60,444 nt of DNA, taken from assembly GCF_030813495.1 (NCBI RefSeq), contig NZ_JAUSUI010000013.1, positions 1 through 60,444 of the forward strand, read 5' to 3'. The notes below the pieces were generated by a model. It was not told the DNA's origin. It ran no database searches and worked only from the letters and a program-made list of their open reading frames with translations. The position numbers were made by a program, and so were the translations under genes. Within the stretch, counting starts at the first letter, position 1, and every line of letters begins with the position of its first letter. Source of the stretch: Ancylobacter polymorphus (GTDB lineage Bacteria; Pseudomonadota; Alphaproteobacteria; Rhizobiales; Xanthobacteraceae). Shown here piece by piece: positions 56,398 through 60,444 of this stretch.

Positions 56398-58071
56398 TCA
56401 GTGCCAGTTTTCGAGGTCGCGCTTATTGGTTTCCGGCGCCAGCACCAGGCCGATGACGAAGGTCGCCAGGGCAACGATGATCGGGTACCAGAGGCCGTAA
56501 TAGATGTCGCCCGTCGCCGCCACCATGGCGAAGGCGGTGGTGGGCAGGAAGCCGCCGAACCAGCCATTGCCGATGTGATAGGGCAGCGACATGGCGGTGT
56601 AGCGGATGCGGGTCGGGAACAACTCGACCAGCCAGGCCGCGATCGGGCCGTACACCATGGTGACGAACAGCACCAGGATGGTCAGCAGCGCCACGACCAT
56701 GGGCGTGTTGATCGCGGCCGGGTCCGCCTTCGCGGGGTAACCAGCGGCGCGGATGGCTTCGGTCATGCTCGCGGTGAAGGCATCGCTCTGGGTCTTCATC
56801 GCTGCCGCGTCGAGACCGACGCCGCTGAACGACGGGATGACCTTGTCGCCCACCTTGATGCTGGCCACGGTGCCGGCCGGTGCCGCCTCGTTGGAGTAGT
56901 TCACCGAGTTGCGGGCGAGGAACGACTTGGCGATGTCGCAGGAGGTCACGAACTTCGCCGTGCCGACCGGGTTGAACTGGAACGAGCACTCGGCCGGATT
57001 TGCGACGACGGTGACCGGCGAGGTGGCCTGCGCCTTTTCAAGTGCCGGGTTGGCGTAGTGGGTGATGGCCGCGAAGATCGGGAAGTAGGTCAGCGCCGCG
57101 ATAAGGCAGCCGCCGAGAATGATCGGCTTGCGGCCGATCTTGTCGGACAGCCACCCGAACACGATGAAGAACGGCGTGCCGATCAGCAGCGAGATGGCGA
57201 TCAGGACGTTGGCGGTCCAGCCATCGACCTTCAGCGTCTGGGTGAGGAAGAACAGGGCGTAGAACTGGCCCGTGTACCAGACAACGGCCTGGCCGGCGGT
57301 GCCGCCGAACAGCGCGATCAGGCCGACCTTGGCGTTCTCCCAACGGCCGAAAGCCTCGGTGAGCGGCGCCTTTGAGGTCTTGCCCTCTTCCTTCATCTTC
57401 TTGAAGACGGGCGATTCGTTCAGGGTGAGACGAATCCAGACCGACACCGCCAGCAGAAGGATCGACACCAGGAACGGAATGCGCCAGCCCCACTCCGCGA
57501 ACGCCGCCTCGCCGAGATAGGTGCGGGTGCCGAGAATGACGAGCAGGGAGAGGAACAGGCCCAGCGTCGCCGTGGTCTGAATCCACGACGTGTAGAAGCC
57601 ACGCCGACCATTCGGCGCATGCTCGGCGACATAGGTGGCGGCGCCACCATATTCACCGCCCAGCGCGAGGCCCTGGAACAGGCGAAGAATGATGAGGATC
57701 ACCGGCGCGGCAATGCCCCAGCTGGCGTAATTGGGCAGGATGCCGACTACGAAGGTCGAGGCGCCCATCAGCAGAATGGTGATGAGGAAGGTGTATTTGC
57801 GGCCGACGAGATCGCCGAGCCGGCCGAACACGATGGCGCCAAACGGGCGCACGGCGAAGCCGGCGGCGAAGGCCATGAGGGCGAAGATGAAGGCAGCGGT
57901 CGGATTGACGCCCGAGAAGAATTGCGCCGCGATGATCGCCGAGAGCGAGCCATAGAGATAGAAATCGTACCATTCAAAGACAGTGCCGAGCGAAGAAGCG
58001 AAGATGACCTTCTTTTCCTCGCGGGTCATGGGAGCCGCCTTCCCGGCGGGCCCCGCAGTGGTTACGCTCAT
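56398..58071 (-). CDS. MHS-family MFS transporter
   Basis: A 557 aa protein; start at 58071 (MSVTTAGPAGKAAPMTREEK). Twelve predicted membrane spans; the family loops are clear: GTVFEWYDFYLYGSL near the start, RPFGAIVFGRLGDLVGRK between TM2 and TM3, and RLFQGLALGGEYGGA. The MHS (metabolite:H+ symporter) family takes up dicarboxylates, osmolytes or similar. A ~90-residue hydrophilic insert lies between TM10 and TM11, longer than usual. Substrate not deducible. Confidence 0.9.
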   Translation of the reverse strand: MSVTTAGPAGKAAPMTREEKKVIFASSLGTVFEWYDFYLYGSLSAIIAAQFFSGVNPTAAFIFALMAFAAGFAVRPFGAIVFGRLGDLVGRKYTFLITILLMGASTFVVGILPNYASWGIAAPVILIILRLFQGLALGGEYGGAATYVAEHAPNGRRGFYTSWIQTTATLGLFLSLLVILGTRTYLGEAAFAEWGWRIPFLVSILLLAVSVWIRLTLNESPVFKKMKEEGKTSKAPLTEAFGRWENAKVGLIALFGGTAGQAVVWYTGQFYALFFLTQTLKVDGWTANVLIAISLLIGTPFFIVFGWLSDKIGRKPIILGGCLIAALTYFPIFAAITHYANPALEKAQATSPVTVVANPAECSFQFNPVGTAKFVTSCDIAKSFLARNSVNYSNEAAPAGTVASIKVGDKVIPSFSGVGLDAAAMKTQSDAFTASMTEAIRAAGYPAKADPAAINTPMVVALLTILVLFVTMVYGPIAAWLVELFPTRIRYTAMSLPYHIGNGWFGGFLPTTAFAMVAATGDIYYGLWYPIIVALATFVIGLVLAPETNKRDLENWH

Positions 58072-58431
58072 GTGTTTCCCTTCCCCAAAGTAAGTCGCGC
58101 CAATGCAGTGACGTGCGACAGCGATCGCACGCGCGTTGAAGCCAGCTCGTGAGAGCCGCGTTTGTGATGGCCGAGTTTGGGAGTCCCTGCGGGGAACGCC
58201 GTAGGCTCGGGCTGTCTCCTCCCGGAGGCGGCCCGCCACGATGGGCATGATGCCTTTCCCCGGTGTCCTGGCGCGCGGAACTCTTCCGATTCCGTCGCTT
58301 GCCTCAGGGGAGAGTGGCGAAAGCGGGGCGTTTTGACGATTGGCAATTGGTCGTAAACTGCCGCTTATGTTGCAATGCAGCAGAAGAACCGGCGTTTCTC
58401 AAGTAAAGCCGGGGCGACACCATGCCTTGGT
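58072..58431 (-). other. Intergenic region upstream of the MFS gene
   Basis: No supported gene. It should contain the MFS promoter. No repeats or strong hairpins are evident. Confidence 0.4.
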
Positions 58432-59253
58432 TCAGGCGGGGGCGCCGATCGCCCGGCGGGCGATATAGAGCGCGAGCACGGCGGCGTTCGACACGTTCAA
58501 GCTGACGATCGCGCCGGGAAGATCGATGCGCGCTAGCGTTTCGCAGGTTTGGCGCGTCAGCTGCCGCAGCCCCTTTCCTTCCGCGCCGAGCACCAGCGCG
58601 ACGGGAGAGGAGAGGGGAGTGTCGACCAAATCGGCCGGCCCCTCGCTGTCGAGCCCGACGACCTGCACGCCGTTCTGCTTCAGTTCGTCGAGCGCGCGCG
58701 CCAGATTGCCTACAAAACAGAAGGGCACATGCTCCAGCCCACCGCTTGCGCTCTTGGCGAGCACGCCGGTCGCGGCCGGGCTATGGCGCGCCGTGGTGAC
58801 GATGGCGCCAACTTTCAGCGCCGCCGCCGAGCGCACGATGGCGCCGACATTATGCGGATCGGTGATCTGGTCGAGCACTAGCAGAAGATCGCATTCCGCC
58901 GCCTTGGCAAGGCTGAGCGAAGGCAGGGGATCGCACTCGGCGAGCATACCCTGGTGCACCGCGTCGGGGTCCAGCAGCCGGTCGATCTCACCGGGGCGGA
59001 CGATTTCCGGGTCCAGCCGGTGCGGGATGCCTTCTTCCTGCAGACGTCGCGCGGCGTTCTCGGTCAGCATCAGCCGGCGCAGCTTTCGCCGCGGATTGCG
59101 CAGCGCTTCGACCACGCTGTGCCAGCCATACAGAATCGCCACATCGTCCGGCCACGCGCCAAAAGGCCGGCCTGCGGGACGCGGGCGGGGCTGGCGAGGA
59201 CGGAAGGCGGAAGGCTTGGGACGGCCGGACGGGCGGCTGGGGCGATCGTTCAT
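58432..59253 (-). CDS. rlmB: 23S rRNA guanosine-2'-O-methyltransferase (RlmB/TrmH family)
   Basis: A 273 aa SPOUT methyltransferase. The N-terminus is a basic, disordered tail followed by ILYGWHSVVEALRN. Motif 1 is LDQITDPHNVGAIVRSA, motif 2 VALVLGAEGKGL and motif 3 IDLPGAIVSLNVSNAAVLAL, forming the SAM-binding knot. RlmB modifies the 23S rRNA G2251 (E. coli numbering). It sits beside the tRNA-Tyr/tRNA-Gly/tuf block, as in many alphaproteobacteria. RlmB versus a TrmH paralogue cannot be separated by eye. Confidence 0.85.
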   Translation of the reverse strand: MNDRPSRPSGRPKPSAFRPRQPRPRPAGRPFGAWPDDVAILYGWHSVVEALRNPRRKLRRLMLTENAARRLQEEGIPHRLDPEIVRPGEIDRLLDPDAVHQGMLAECDPLPSLSLAKAAECDLLLVLDQITDPHNVGAIVRSAAALKVGAIVTTARHSPAATGVLAKSASGGLEHVPFCFVGNLARALDELKQNGVQVVGLDSEGPADLVDTPLSSPVALVLGAEGKGLRQLTRQTCETLARIDLPGAIVSLNVSNAAVLALYIARRAIGAPA

Positions 59254-59520
59254 GCGCGCGTTCTGTCACGGCGCGCGCCGCTTGGCAATTTGCCTTGTCG
59301 CAGCCACTTGTCCTGTCCGCCATGCGCGACTTTCATTCACCCAGTCTCGCGCGAAATCGCCGCGTGATCCACAGCTTTGGGAGCGGAGCAACGCAGCGGG
59401 GTTGACAGGGCAGGGGCACCTCACCATAAAGCCGGCCGCACGGGAAACGCATCGCGTCGGTTCCCGGTCGGGTCGACAAACCGATGCATTTCGACGCATC
59501 GCAGTTCGGCCGACGTGCGA

Positions 59521-59605
59521 GGGGGAGTGTCCCGAGCGGCAAAGGGGGCGGACTGTAAATCCGCTGGCTATGCCTTCGTAGGTTCGAGTCCTACCTCCCC
59601 CACCA
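59521..59605 (+). tRNA. tRNA-Tyr(GUA)
   Basis: Acceptor GGGGGAG pairs with CTCCCCC; the loop CTGTAAA gives GUA; a long variable arm and T-loop TTCGAGT follow; CCA at 59603-59605. Confidence 0.95.
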
Positions 59606-59635
59606 CGTCGCCTTCCGCTAATCTATGCCGACCTC

Positions 59636-59709
59636 GCGGGTGTAGCTCAATGGTAGAGCAACAGCCTTCCAAGCTGATGACGAGGGTTCGATTCCCTTCA
59701 CCCGCTCCA
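59636..59709 (+). tRNA. tRNA-Gly(UCC)
   Basis: Acceptor GCGGGTG pairs with CACCCGC; loop CTTCCAA gives UCC; T-loop TTCGATT; CCA at 59707-59709. Thirty bases after tRNA-Tyr, probably co-transcribed with tuf. Confidence 0.95.
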
Positions 59710-59887
59710 CTTTTCTCCCAAGCCCCTATATGAGGCGACGGCGCGGTCCTGCGCCGAACCAGCCCGAGGGCGATGCGATTGTCCCTACCGCAACTGCGGC
59801 GCAACGCGGCACTTGCGGAAAGCCGGGAAACCGCCTATCCCACGGCCCGATTTTTCGCGGCCCGTATGCCGCTGAAGGAAACGAGTT

Positions 59888-60444
<557 letters not shown>

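Overview
The window is a prophage of a cos-packaging, HK97-type siphophage lying in the chromosome of a GC-rich alphaproteobacterium. The host is probably a member of Hyphomicrobiales, possibly Xanthobacteraceae. That placement rests on the GC-rich codon use, the GapR (DUF2312) and PF13467 ribbon-helix-helix homologues, and the rlmB / tRNA-Tyr / tRNA-Gly / tuf order at the right end. No integrase is present, so the left end of the prophage lies outside the window. The right prophage/host junction falls somewhere around 53.5-53.9 kb.

Layout. 1-7.9 kb is a leftward early operon of about 22 tightly overlapping genes. Most are unknown; they include a cytosine-5 DNA methyltransferase with a repeat-expanded recognition region, a DUF968-like nuclease, a ProQ/FinO RNA chaperone and a ribbon-helix-helix protein. 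7.9-9.3 kb is the immunity region: an XRE repressor on the minus strand, a Cro-like protein on the plus strand, a YbjQ-family gene between them, and two operator clusters sharing TTTCC-N5-GGAAA whose spacings (35/23 and 23/35) are mirror images. 9.3-17.6 kb is the rightward replication operon: HTH proteins, GapR, a full-length DnaA homologue, a helicase-methyltransferase fusion, a TSCPD protein and a winged-helix replication protein. 17.8-18.9 kb carries three canonical tRNAs (Ser, Ser, Arg) and structured tRNA-like sequence. 18.9-20.8 kb holds morons, including a non-heme bacterioferritin, then the HNH packaging nuclease and a likely cos region. 20.9-34.3 kb is the head and connector module through to the tail-assembly chaperones, interrupted by a methyltransferase and a glycosyltransferase; the chaperones are joined by a canonical -1 frameshift site.

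34.3-37.4 kb is an accessory island inserted between the tail chaperones and the tape measure gene. It contains a ribbon-helix-helix regulator with a palindromic operator, a Tat-exported protein, a two-gene unit (a possible RAMP/Cas7-like protein plus a conserved partner), a ~280 bp G-rich degenerate pentanucleotide array, a strong terminator and an AT-rich secreted protein. The two genes plus array form the best candidate here for an undescribed system. 37.5-49.2 kb is the tail module, followed by lysis genes (GH108 endolysin, spanin/holin-like proteins), a metallophosphoesterase and small late genes.

Host sequence follows: a proline/tyrosine-rich exported protein, a cysteine-rich repeat protein, an OmpA-family protein, RidA, an MHS-family MFS transporter, RlmB, tRNA-Tyr, tRNA-Gly and the 5' part of tuf. 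Functional names rest on reading motifs by eye; no database search was possible.
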